From Juglans regia (Eukaryota; Streptophyta; Magnoliopsida; Fagales; Juglandaceae), in assembly GCF_001411555.2 (NCBI RefSeq), contig NC_049916.1:10009945-10073944 (forward strand): a stretch of 64,000 nt of DNA, read 5' to 3'. Both the position numbers and the translations under genes were made by a program. The notes below the pieces were generated by a model. That model made no database searches, had not been told where the DNA came from, and was given only the letters and a program-made list of their open reading frames with translations. This document shows, one piece after another, positions 10,068 through 21,600 of this stretch (the stretch's first letter is position 1; each line of letters opens with the position of its first letter).

Positions 10068-10832
10068 CACCAGTTCCTGAAGCAGGGTCCGAAGAATATT
10101 TTCCAACAATTGATTCTCATCCTGGGCTAGTTTTGTTTGTTTCTGTCAAGAAAAAAAAATCACCCATGAAGACTGAAAAAGAAAACTCTTAACAATACAA
10201 GCATGCAAACCACCAATAGGTTTGTTTGGCAGCCTGTCACATCATATAAACCACTGAGGAACACTAGTTAAAATTTAACTTGTCCAGAAAATAGCCTATC
10301 AGAACTCCCATTAAGGATCAAGCTTTGACCCCAGTTTAAAACTAGGAGACATAACAAAAACCAAAAACTTCTAAAGGTTCCAAATTCTTGTCTTTTTTCC
10401 CTCTTTTTGGGAGAAAGTAAGGCTTGCAAGAAGGTTTGCATACACCATCTTTTTCACAACTCCAAGTACTCAAATAAACTGAGTTAGGGCTCCTATGTGA
10501 GCTTACAATTGAAGAGAAAAATACTCATATTGTATTTTTGTTCAAATAAGCATACCCGCATATAGAAACTTAGCTCCTGTAAAAGAATTCTATTTTTCTT
10601 ACTTGAGGTTTTACAACTTCCTGAACTGTTTGTAGTGCAAAACTTTCAGGTGGCCCAGGCTGTAGGATGGCCCTCTTGAACACTTCCTAAGAATAACAAA
10701 AAAAAAAAAAAAAAAAACAAAATAATAATGCATTGATACATAAACCAGGATTAATAAGAGGAAAAAAAAACAACAATAATAATAACAAAAAAAGGTGAAA
10801 TAGTAATTACGATAGTTCACCTGGGACCTCAT
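10068..10832 (-). CDS. THO1: THO complex subunit 1 (THO1/HPR1)-like, first three coding exons only
   Basis: THO1 is the core subunit of the THO/TREX complex, which couples transcription to mRNA export in the nucleus. Three exons splice in frame: 10821-10832 (ATG plus three codons, donor GTGAAC), 10603-10686 (28 codons, acceptor TTCTTAG, donor GTAAG) and 10068-10142 (25 codons, acceptor TTGACAG, donor GTATG). The 57 residues include ILQPGPPESFALQTVQ and LAQDENQLLENILRTLLQEL, recognised from memory of plant THO1 N-termini. Full-length THO1 has roughly 600 residues. The next expected block (starting around a QSGE motif and a VVLYLCEKEHVEGG-like segment) is not found down to position 1. Either the third intron exceeds 10 kb and is full of transposons, or the gene is truncated. 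The upstream ATG at 10836-10838 opens a four-codon frame overlapping the chosen start. Confidence 0.8.
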
Positions 10833-11760
10833 CGTTTTGCCATGGACAATAAGCAGAACAAAAAATAAACATATCGATTATATTTTCATCTTCCGATTAT
10901 ATATAGAGTTGGCAACTTCAAGAGCTAAAAATATTTTTTCACTTAAAAAATGGGCTGTAGTCCAAATGGCACTTCCACTTCCTTAAACTGGAGGTGGTCA
11001 GTGGTGGGTCCAAATCTCATAGGAGTGTAAGTTAAATTCCAAAAAAAAAAGGAGCACGCCTAAACAACCCAGTACGACAGCTAGGTCCAAACTTCGTAGC
11101 TCGGCCATCTACACTTGTTTTTAAACGAAGAGGGATAAAACTAGGATGAATACGCAGCAAAAAATATTCTTCGTATATTCAATCTCATCAGGGGGTCACT
11201 TGGTCGAAGATTTTAAGCTACTAACCATTACTAACAGGTAAAATAACCAACCAAGAAGGCTTACCATGCTGCAGATTCAACCAAGAAGCCTCGGCAGAGA
11301 ACCAACAACTCTCAAACCAACAATAAGCAATCGATGCTCCAATTCGGAACCCAACCAATGAGTTCTGAAACCTAGATTTTCAGGTGCAAAAATGACATAA
11401 GACGAAGAAGTTAAAAAATAATAGTTTCTTTTCCGTGTTGTTGCAGAGATTTTCGAGAGGAAGAAAAGAAACTCCTAACAATCTTCGTTTCAAAAAGTGG
11501 TAAGCAACTCTTCATAAGTTAAACAAAACATTGGGAATCAATTTCAACATTCTGTTTGGTTTCAAAGAAAGAAACGGAGGAAGAAAGAAATTATTAATTT
11601 CATATAACGTATACCTGCCGGAACTCCAAACTTGTTCCCAATCCCTTTCCCCGACAGGTAAAACAAAAAAAAAAAACTTGAAACAACAGGTAAAAGAAGA
11701 GTAGGGCTTTATGTGGCTCAAAGTCGAAAGATACAGGTAAAATGGAATGCCGAGAGAAAT
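10833..11760 (-). promoter_or_regulatory. Upstream region of the THO1-like gene (5' UTR and promoter, undissected)
   Basis: This is the stretch 5' of the THO1 start codon. It has no long open frame and no element I can name except the SINE-like sequence at 10951-11050. Pyrimidine-rich tracts and several GT/AG pairs on the minus strand allow a 5'-UTR intron, but I cannot place a transcription start. Confidence 0.35.
10951..11050 (+). mobile_element. tRNA-derived SINE-like insertion
   Basis: The sequence has a box-A-like TAGTCCAAATGG at 10958-10969 and a box-B-like GGTCCAAATC about 50 bp later, then a short body and a ten-A tail at 11041-11050. This layout is that of a short tRNA-derived SINE on the plus strand. 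I found no clean target-site duplication. Confidence 0.5.
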
Positions 11761-11875
11761 TGAATTAAATATTCAATTCAGTGATATTTCTGCCGTGCAT
11801 ACACTGCCACTCTACAAGCTAGTCCATGCGTTGTGCACCGATTTTGTGCATTTACCACTCAAGGCTACGCAAATG

Positions 11876-12000
11876 AAATTGGATAAAAATGATATAAAAT
11901 ATTATTAAAATATTATTTTTTAATATTATTTTTATTTTAAAATTAAAAAAATTTAATTATTTATTATATTTTATATAAAATTTTAAAAAAATTATAATGA
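11876..12000. repeat. AT-rich remnant resembling the inside of Tourist MITEs
   Basis: The stretch has the same run of aaaatattat, ttttattt and aattatttattatatttta that occurs inside the MITEs at 1800-2011 and 12688-12896. Its terminal repeats are not recognisable. Confidence 0.45.
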
Positions 12001-12068
12001 TGATATCAGATCATTTGTGAAATCAAACGAAACCCAATCCACAAACATGACATGCAAAAATAGAGTTA

Positions 12069-12684
12069 GGGTTCATTTGGATTATAAGATAACATAAAAT
12101 GATCTGTAAATAGTAGTAAAATGATTTGTGAATAATAATAAAATTATTTGAGTTAAGATGTTTTATAGAGTTTTGAAAAATGAGAAAAAATAAATTGAAT
12201 AAAAAATATTGTAAATTAAAATATTGTTAAAAAATAATTTCTTAATATTATTTTTATTTCAGGATTTGAAAATGTTGAATTATTTTTTTTCTTTTGTTTG
12301 GAAGTTTAAGAAAGTTGTAATGATTAAGTAATGCTTAAATGAAAATTTTGAAAAACCCCAAGGGGTTGGCCCAAGTGGTGAAGGTTTTGGTCTTGTATCA
12401 CTCATTTCAAGGTCTAAGGTTCAACATCTCATGGGTGCAAACAATCCTTTGGGACCACACTTTCTGGTGAAAAGCTAGCGATTTAACCAGTTCCGTGGAT
12501 AGAAACTTTCGAGGGTATGGTATACGGAACCGGAGTTTACTCTACAGGGGTGAGTCCAAAGGGCCCTGCCTTGGAGAGATTCCCTGACATAAAAAAGAAA
12601 TGTGAAAATTTAAAATTGAAAAATGTTTATGTTTGTGGTGTTTGGATATTGAGATGAGGTAAGATGAGATGTGATGAAAGACTC
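12069..12684. mobile_element. Tourist-like MITE remnant interrupted by a SINE
   Basis: A left end GGGTTCATTTGGATTATA preceded by TTA (12066-12068) starts an AT-rich body like the other Tourist elements here. The body is split by the SINE at 12352-12600. A second GTTTGGATATTGAGATGAG at about 12643 is in left-end orientation, so this may be two broken copies. The right end is not clear. Confidence 0.5.
12352..12600 (+). mobile_element. tRNA-derived SINE inserted in a Tourist remnant
   Basis: The roughly 250-bp element has a box A (TGGCCCAAGTGG) near its 5' end, a box-B-like GGTTCAACATC about 55 bp later, an unrelated 3' body and an A-rich end (acataaaaaag). TGAAAATTT occurs at 12340-12348 and at 12603-12611, consistent with a target-site duplication. 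SINEs depend on LINE machinery; several LINE lineages are present in this window. Confidence 0.7.
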
Positions 12685-12687
12685 TTA

Positions 12688-12896
12688 GTTTGCGCTTGGA
12701 TATTAAACTGAGTTGAATTTAGTTGAGTTGAGATGATAAAATATTGTTAGAATATTATTTTTTAATATTATTATTATTTTGAGATTTGAAAAAATTGAAT
12801 TGTTTATTATATTTTGTGTTGAAATTTGAAAAAATTGTAATAATAAGTTGAGATGAATTGAGATGAGTTTGATAATCAAACTATCCAAATCAGGCC
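12688..12896. mobile_element. Tourist-like MITE (PIF/Harbinger type)
   Basis: This 209-bp AT-rich element has ends GTTTGCGCTTGGATA and, inward from the right, GGCCTGATTTGGATAG. It is flanked by TTA at 12685-12687 and 12897-12899. The body carries GAGTTGAGATGA near both ends in inverted orientation, so the whole element can fold on itself. Confidence 0.85.
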
Positions 12897-12899
12897 TTA

Positions 12900-13610
12900 A
12901 GTGGGGAGTTATTCGAATTCTCATCGGGTCAACTTATCGGGTTGGCGGATTGACCTGACACCACCTTTTTTTTAAAAACAAATTGAGAGAGAAACTTGCG
13001 AGAAATGAAAAGTGAAAACTCGTGAGCTGTTTCAACCACTAACTCACACAATCCCACTATCAATGTATCTAAAGATTGAAAGTTGAAACCCTAGAAAAGA
13101 AATCTTAAGGAAATCTTGAAGAGTGAAGAGTCAAAGACTCAAAACGGTGAAATACTAAAGCCCACGTTGACAGGGTGACAACGACTGCTGCACTATTGCT
13201 TCTAGCTTTCCACCACCGTGTCATTCGCCACGCATTGACTCGCTATATCGCCAATTCGCCATCAACATTGTCCACCGACCACCGTGGTCCATAGCATCAC
13301 CATCAGCATCGTGGGTTTGTGTCATTGTCCATCCTCAACAATGTAGAAGGTAGATCTCTTCCACTCTTATTCTCTCCTTTTTTTTTCTCTTGAAAATTTC
13401 TTCTTGTTCATTTTATAGTTTATAGTGGCCTTGGTAAGGACATCTGCTTGTAACCCTCAGTTATCTATAAATAATATTACTATATTATTATATTATATGA
13501 TTTAGTTGTTTTGGTTTATAATAATATATTATACGTAAATTATGTTGTTATCATTTTATTGGAATTAATTATTTAGAAGAGAACAAGAATCTACAACTTT
13601 AGAGAATTTA
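12900..13610. other. Intergenic stretch, nothing recognised
   Basis: The region has short stretches of moderate GC (13140-13330) with CACCGT- and CATCACC-like simple sequence and an AT-rich part (13440-13600). No exon, element end or RNA gene is supported. Confidence 0.5.
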
Positions 13611-13780
13611 GGCTGGGTTTAGATACACAAACATACTTATCTTATCTCATCTCATCATTACAATTTTTTTAAATCTCAAAATAAAAATAATACTAAAAAA
13701 TTATATCTAACAATATTTTATGCAATTACTATTCAAAACATCTCATCTCATCTCATCTGAACTATCTATCCAAACCCAAC
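13611..13780. mobile_element. Tourist-like MITE with unequal flanks
   Basis: This 170-bp element has ends GGCTGGGTTTAGATA and, inward from the right, GTTGGGTTTGGATAG, and a body like the other copies (catctcatctcatc near the right). The left flank is TTA (13608-13610) and the right is TAA (13781-13783), so one flank has probably mutated. Confidence 0.7.
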
Positions 13781-14278
13781 TAAGTGTGTGAATTTTGAAG
13801 TTGAGAGTAGGGTTAAAGATAACAGTGGGATAGAAAATAGCTTATAACTCGAGAATAAGACTCATGGCCCTTAGAAGAGCCCAAACCATGACCCAAAAAC
13901 CAGAAGCCCGAACATAACCATCTCGGATGACCCAACCTAGTGCATCGCTACCACATCTTCACCCCACATATATGCACACCACCATAATAAGTTTTCTCTC
14001 ATCCTCTCTCGAGTTCATGTATTCTTTCCCTTCGCATATTGACGCTTGACAGATTTTAAGACTCGGGATTAGAAGGGCTAAAGGGAAGTGAAACGTGGAA
14101 AGTCAGTGTGAGTGTTGTACGTAGGAATGGAGTTACACGAGTAGGAGACTAAGGCTAACATTTGTTTTTAGTGAGGGGAGTTAGGTTAAAAGTGCGTAAG
14201 AGTTTGGGCGAGGAAAAGCAAGGAGAGAGTTGGGCAAGGAAATGAGAGCAAGGTCATGTTAGGAGAACAAAGTAGTAG
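13781..14278. other. Intergenic stretch, nothing recognised
   Basis: No open frame, element end or known motif is supported. It could be eroded 3' sequence of the gypsy element that begins next to it, but no similarity shows this. Confidence 0.4.
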
Positions 14279-14342
14279 GCGAGCAAGGTGTTAAGCGAGC
14301 AAGATGTTAGGTGAGCAAGGTGCTAAGCAAGCAAAGTGAGAG
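14279..14342. repeat. 16-bp minisatellite, four units
   Basis: Four consecutive units follow the pattern GCGAGCAAGGTGTTAA with one to several differences each (14279-14294, 14295-14310, 14311-14326, 14327-14342). The block abuts the broken left end of the long LTR that follows. Confidence 0.75.
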
Positions 14343-17300
14343 ACAAATTTCTTTAGACTTTAGAAACATTGCAAGCTGGGCGATCAATTAGGTTTTAGTC
14401 TGTTAGCGTAGTTGAATCCCAATCTACTATGGTGACAGAATCGCTTTTTTATTTAATTAAGGCACATAGGAGTATAATTGCACCATTAGACTCATACGAA
14501 TATTTAGGATTTTATAGTGTAATAAAAAAGTTTTGAGTTTTTCGAATGAATAGTAACTTTTTAGGAGAGAGCCACATGGCATCTAGTTCAAACAACTATC
14601 AAATCACCATGTAAGATGTTCAAATACACTATGGATCACTAGAAAACTTTTTATTTAGACACATGACACAATCATAGCCATCTACTTGGAAAGCCTAGGA
14701 CTATTGTAAATAGGAGGATAAAGTGTGTGAGAGATTGAGGGTGAATCAAACTTGTCATCATGCTCTCTTACACCAATCACTATTCAGTCCAACCAAACAC
14801 TGCTTGGTCAACCAAAAGAGGGGTTTTAACCCTAATGAAATCCCAATGGGTTTGAGGCAAACTGAAACCCCAAAACCCTTTAGGCTAACCGAAACCCTAA
14901 ACGGTTTCCAAACCCTAAACATGGCCGTTGTGACTAAGTATTTTCTCTCTTGGTTAAGTCACTTCTACATGAAACCAACCACTCAAGTATACACTTTTAC
15001 ACCCTCACCCACTCGTTTACATCTTGGTAGGGGTGACAATACGTGACACGACCCATTTATCCAACACGAACACGACATGAAAATAACGGGTTTAGGTTTA
15101 GTCTTAATGGGTGTAACAACCCTCTAGAAATTCAATAGTGGAATTTTTTTAGGATTTAGGAACCTCGCGAATCGACCAGTCACGTAGGTTTTAGTCTGTC
15201 AGCATAGTTAATGTTGCCACTCACTGTGGTGCCAGAAATGAGATTTTATTTATTTGAGATAGTTAGAAGTGTCAGAATGATATATGGTTTGTGTCATTAG
15301 ACTAAGTTGATTATTTAGAATTTTATGATGTAATAATCTCATTTTTAGTTTTCGGACGAAAAGCTTGTTCGAAAACGCATTTTGTTTATTTTGAGACACT
15401 TTGGAATTGAATTTCGATAAAATCATTGCACAGTTAGTTTAGTGTATATATTTAAGATTTTGCAGTGTAAAGTTTGTTTTTCACTTTCCTGAAGTGAATA
15501 GTGATCTCAATAGTAGCACCTAGTGCAGTGTTTTCAGAAGCACAATATGAAATGTCCAAATTAGGTTAGAAAAGTTTTATTTGGACACTTGGCAAGATCT
15601 TAGTCACACTTTGCGGATCGTATTGGACACTTGACACCAAGAGGAACCATGAGATGGTTTGTGAATGAATCAAAGTGTGAGATTACGCCACCTGCAAAAT
15701 CATATTCCATCCAACCATCCAAATTGTGCCAAACCAAAAAGGATTTCGACCCTATTGAAACTCTAAATGGTTGGAGCCCAATTGAAATTATAAAAACTTG
15801 GTTGAAACCGAAACCCAAAACGGTTTTCCCAAACCCTAAAGTTGGCATCCAAATCCTATTTGACCCGATTTTTAGCATTGTGTTTAATCACTTAATTAAA
15901 TCACTTCCGCGTACTATTAATTCCTCAAATTCATATTATAACATCATTATCCAATCCTTTAAATTTTAGAAATTTGATTGGGCCAATAAAAATTGGATTT
16001 GGGCTTAATAGCACATCAAACCCTAACCAAACCCTCTTTAAACCCCAAATGAAGCTCACTTGTTTAAGGTCCACGAATTTTGGTCACATTGGAAAAACTT
16101 CTTGAGGAAGTTTTCACCCACCCATGGCAGATCAACCTCTGCCCTCAACAACCGCAAATAGTTCCTTGATGTGAGAGGAAAATCCACCTCATCACCCCCT
16201 TTCACACGGCAGCAGCAACAACCCACTCTCCTTCACTATTTTTACATTTTTGTGACTTAACCACCATACCTCGAGATGTTATACAAGGTCATACCTCCCT
16301 TTTCAGAAGTACCTGTGGCATACAGGTCACCACTTCCCTCACTTCACCACTTTTCACCCCATTCTTGGAAAGAAACCCTTAGAAGCTCTCTTGGACAGAT
16401 TCTAGAGGCTTTTTGCATGACACTTTTGGAACATTTGTAGGTATTTCCTCACAATAATTCCTTCATAAAAGTTGTTTGCCTTTGAGTATATTCCATGGAT
16501 ATCTCTTTTATTTGATTTCATGGTCATTAATTAGTCAATAATTGTTTGAACCTCAGAAAGATCGTTATGGGTGATAATTTGGATAGTGTGTTGTATTTTG
16601 GAGTTTTTTAACAAACTAATGAACAAATCTAGGTCTGAAATTTTTATGGAGTATTGTCAACATATTTATATGAATGTTTGTTAGAGATTAGTTACATGAT
16701 TAAAACTTTTGATGAAAGATTCTCTTAGATCTAGAAACTGGAAGAGGAAAAATAGTTTTTGTTATAAGAAAGTTTGGATCTTTTGTGGTTTAATCTTACT
16801 CCAATGATTTTGATATTTTTATTTGATACTCCTAAGCCTTTTATCTACATTTTAGGAAGTTATTTTGAATATTCTTGGTGTTAGTTTAAAAAATATGAAT
16901 TTTTATGCAAGAAAATACTTAGTTGGGTCAAAAGTTTAATGTTTTCGACTAGATCCAAGTTTTGGTTTATTTTTATCCATGTGATTTTAAGTTTAATGCT
17001 CGGATCCACTTTAGGACACATTTTTAAACCACTTGACGTTTTGGTTTGAAGATATCACCATGGTATGCCTTAGATCAAGTGTTTGATAAAAACAAGTTAA
17101 GAAAATATTTATGTTTTTGGCTAAGTGGTTGAGCCTAGTACTTCAAGTGAGATTTTGTAATTTTTGGTATTTTTATGTGTTGATTCAAAGCACGTTAACT
17201 CTTAAGAATGTGTTATGAACATGTTAGAAGAAAGTTTTGGATTTTTAGAGTTCTTGAAAATATTTTGAAATAGGTCAAACATTGTGATTCAAGAGTTGGT

Positions 17301-17849
17301 ATTTTAGTTAAAAAGTTTAGATATTTTTACTAAAATGTTTTGTATCTATGTGAAGTATAATTTTTTTGGATGTTTTAAGCATGTTTTTAAGCTTAAGATA
17401 AGAGGATCTTTGTTGCAATATTTTGGTTTGAGCATATGTTTGAAGTTGGATTAAATTGCAACAAAAATCAAGAGAAATGACCCTTGGAAGTTTCAGCCCT
17501 ATCATGTTTTATATAGTTGTGTTTAGTTTTAATTTTTATAAGTTGATATTTGAGTTTGGGGCAAAAGTTACATGAGGAGTGTAAATTTTGGTACTTTTTG
17601 AAATTAGGATGTGAAATTCTTAAGTTAGAGGTAAAATTGTCATTTTCCCACATGTAGAGCTAAGTTAATATTTTTTTATGTTTCTAATTCTTAGTGATTA
17701 AGTTTCTAACATTTAAAACTCCTACTTACAGTTTCTCATGTTTCGTGCATTGTTTCGTAAAACGTGACGATCAATATAAGTTAGTTTCTAATTTAATTTT
17801 AGATTATTATGTATGTGTAATGAGTAAGGGAACTGTTGTTTATGTACTT

Positions 17850-18250
17850 ATGTTATCCTATATGCCATGTTATGCCATGTTACATCATGTATGTCTGTTA
17901 TGCATGATATATTCTGTCATGACCTATGTATCTGTCACACTATTTATTTTATCATGAAATATTTATTTGTTACATAATATATTCAGTCATGTAATGTTAT
18001 CTATTACACGTTATGCCATGTCACATAATGTATTCTATCATACGTTATGTCATGTCACGTAATGTTTTATGTTACACGTTATGTCATGTCATGTCACGTA
18101 ATGTTTGTTTGTTACATGTTATGTCATGTTACGTACTGTTTGTCTGTTTCATGTTATGACAACTCTTGCATCTTACGTATATGTCACATTACAATACGTC
18201 AAGTCATTTGTCCTTTTTGTGTCATGTCACGTTATGTCTCGAGTACAATT
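17850..18250. repeat. CATG-rich simple-sequence block of the long LTR
   Basis: Dense, irregular repeats of ATGTCATGTCACG- and TTATGCCATGT-like words. Equivalent blocks lie at 5150-5410, 23740-24370, 33000-33340 and 33850-34280, always in the same relative place in an LTR. The open frames here are by-products of the repeat. Confidence 0.75.
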
Positions 18251-18504
18251 TATGTATCTCAAAACTAATATTTCCACATCAGTGAAGTCTGGTTATGTTT
18301 ATCACAACCCTAAATATTAGGATGAGGTAATATCCTAGTAGAACTACTTTATTCATGCTGGAGTATCTAAATTAGTGTAAAATCCCCTAAGTTTACAAAG
18401 TAAAGTTCAACGGGCTTTAAATGAGGCCTAATTAATTGGTCACTGGAGCGAAGAAGGGTACTAATGCCAATGGTGCCCTCATACATTTCGATTTCATTTT
18501 ATAC

Positions 18505-18680
18505 GTACTCGTGCTGGTGCAGATACCTGACATGGGATACGTACAATACATGTGTCCACAACAAGTGCAGATACCTGTGAATTGACACTTATAATAATTG
18601 TGTTCATAGCAAGTGTAGATACTTGTGAAGTAACACGTATGATAATGCACTCACAGCTGGGGCAGATACATGTTATGTGA
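18505..18680. repeat. Tandem repeat in the nested LTR, about three to four units near 55-60 bp
   Basis: Each unit contains GTGCAGATACCTG or a close variant followed by a stretch ending in acacgta or acaata. The corresponding place in the outer LTR (about 24110-24160) has only about one unit, so the copy number varies between LTR copies. Confidence 0.7.
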
Positions 18681-21600
18681 TGCGGTAATCAATAGGGACA
18701 TACAACTCAAAAGGAACCGTGTAGCACCCATGTTTCGCTTTTATTAATCACGCTTATTTATTAAATAACATTCCAAGTTCGTGTATTTCACATTCATATT
18801 CATGTTATTTAATGTTCAGTTCAAGTTCAATTCATTTTCATTTCACGTTCAACTTTATGTCATGTTTAAATTCACGTAATTTCAATTCTTCTCATGTCGC
18901 CTTTCAAGTTCAATCCATGCTCTGTTTAAGTCATGTTAGTTCATGCCTTGTTATGTGTCAAGTCAAGTCATGCTTATTTATGATTACGATTATGCATTCA
19001 TGCCATTACTATCATGCCTACATTTGTAAACTGTATGTTATCTGTTAACTTGCTAAGATTATAATCAAATCTCACCGTGATAGTCTTAACTATCATTCCC
19101 CCCAGAATGGTAGATCATATGTCAAGATTAGGAGATGCGGCAGATGATCGTCTGAAGGCGGTCGACTAGACAACGATGACACGACGTAGAGCCCATCGCT
19201 TCGATTCTCCATTTTATCGATAGTTTTATGACGTCCTTGACAGAATTGTGCGAGCTACTTGATGGATTAGCGTAGCAGTTACCTTAGTTTTATGCATACT
19301 TAAGGAGCTCTGTCTCCAGTACTACTTATGTTACAGACTTGTTGGACAAGTACTGTAACATTTTGGATGCCAGTTATCATGTGAATTTCATAAAGTATGT
19401 TTACGTTTCGAGATACATTACTTCTGGTACATAGTCTTGCTAAAAAAAAAATTTATCCGCTGCGAATATTGTATATTTCTAGATGCATGCTAGGTGCATT
19501 GCATTATTAATTGTCATGAACGAGGGCAAGTAACATTGTGTTGCATGTCCCGATACTTCAGAGTTCGTCAAATCCCAAGCAGAATTTGAGGACGTCACAA
19601 CAGATTCGAGTCAAAACAGGTTGACTCGTTAAGACACGATTGCTTAACGGGTTGCTAACAGGTCAACCCGTTTAAAATATTAAAATTATGTTTATACCCT
19701 TATACGTAAAACTAAAAAAATCCTAACCCACGCCACACTGGCCACACATAGTCACTCCGTCTTCAATCTTCACTCTTCAGTCACGCCACCCCCCTCATTC
19801 AAATCTCAGATTCAAGAGACCCTAACCCATGCCCATGGTACCTATGGGTACCCATCGGCAAGCCACCTCAGTCACGACTCACAAGTAGCAACCTCACTGT
19901 GAGCTCTTCAATCGGTGTCCCAGAACTTTTTCTGTCTCAAATTCTCACGACATCCTCACACAAAGCTCTTCAATCGGCTAAACTCAGAGCTCTTTTTCAC
20001 AAAGCTCTTCACAACGTCCTAGTCCATCAGTCTCCCCCTCTCCTCTTCTTCACACAGAGATTTTCAATTGGCTCAACTCATCAACAGTATTTTATCTTTC
20101 AGTTTTGGATTATTTATTTTTGCTGGTCCCCCTTCTTTTCTTCATCATCTTGTTGCTTTGTTGTTGTTGGAGTACTAGTATACAGTAAAAGGTATGTATA
20201 ATCTATCTACGTTGGCTAGCATTTATAACAAAATGTGGTCATCCTTTGAGATGCGAATGTTTATTACTATTTGGAGGTGTGTTCGTTTATCTTTTGACAT
20301 CTAAAACCTAGAATATCCATTATTGTACATAATCAACATACAAGGTGACTACAATTTGAGCACTATGAACCTAAGTGTAATAAAAATGATCCACTATAGT
20401 ACTCTTTGTTCCAATTTTCATTTATGACTCTCCACGCGATTTTGCATTAAAGTGGTGCTATAACAGTTCTATTCTATTTTTGTTCTTAGAAATGCTTGAG
20501 TGCTTGAATTTCTTTACAAATTTTAATTAAAAACAAAACTACCAATGAGTTGGAAGAAAGGCACATAGTCGATCTAAATGGAACCAAAGAAGATAGTATT
20601 TTGTAGATGAATTTTAGAATTTGTTTTGGGTTCACAAAATGATTCTATTTTGTGCTTTTATCCATAACTTTTTATTAGTAATATACCTGCTGAAATTGTA
20701 TGACTTAAAGATAGACTTGTGAATTTATGATGGTTCACAACACATTCCTTTTATTAGCTTTTTATTGTTGCTCATGCATTTATTTTATACATCAGTAGTA
20801 CTTGTGATGGTGCCAGCAATTACATGCTGATTTTTAATCAGTAAATTTAACGAGAATATAAATAAAGGATGTGCATGTTGTTGCATTGTAATACAAATGC
20901 ATTACTATTATATATTAGCATCATGTCTTTATCTAAATTTATTTGTAATATTTTTTATTTAACTATCTAATCTGAAAAGAAAAAAAGGAAGATGATTTAT
21001 TGATGGCATATGTTGTTTTTCCCCCTTCTTTTTTAATAATTGCTTTCCGCTAAATACATCAGTATATTTATTCTGTTAATTCTATGGTTTCTCACCATTT
21101 TGATTTTTCATGTTTCATTTTGTTTTGTTATGTCAAATGACTGAGGCAGCAGACGAGAATGATATTATGGAGGAGCTAATTGAAGATGTTATGGAGTTGG
21201 ATATCAACAGGATCAAGGAGGACGCTTCAATTCCTTCTATAAATAATCAAATGTTTAATTTTGTGTTTCTTATTATTGGAATCGTACTTTAATATTTTTA
21301 CTTTTGGTTTTATATTTGTATTGTTTATTGTAAGTTTGGACTTATATTTAATATTTGGTATTGTTGTGATTTTGATTTTTGTGTTTTTATTGTTTAGATT
21401 TTATTTTAGATTTGTGCCTTTATTATTTGGATTTTCATATTGGTTTTATTAGATGTTAATAGATGAAATTTTTTTATATTTTTTTATTAGTAGTTAGTTT
21501 TATGTTTTTGAAAGATATTGTGATTTTAATTTTTATGTGAAATAGGTTAAGACAAAACGGGTCGAAACGGGTCAGTTTAACCCCTTAACATAAAACGGGT

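Larger units (their letters stand above)
15112..19599 (+). mobile_element. 4.5-kb solo LTR nested in the hAT element
   Basis: The block runs from TGTAACAACCC to GACGTCACA and is followed by ordinary hAT subterminal sequence, with no primer site or coding region. It is collinear with the LTR at 21812-24914 (for example GATGCATG.TAGGTG near both ends and CAAATCCCAAG just before the 3' end) and, inverted, with 32790-36848. No matching 5-bp duplication is visible (left ATGGG, right ACAGA). That would fit recombination between two different elements, or decay of one flank. Confidence 0.75.

Noticed and set aside
17694..18320. Open frames rich in Cys, His, Met and Val in the CATG-rich blocks (also at 33001-33337 and 33828-34292)
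   Set aside because: They arise from the repeated CATGT-type words in LTR sequence, occur in several frames at once and have no domain or splice context.
21110..21292. Acidic 60-codon frame in the hAT element
   Set aside because: It resembles no hAT transposase or other known protein and is short; treated as non-coding.
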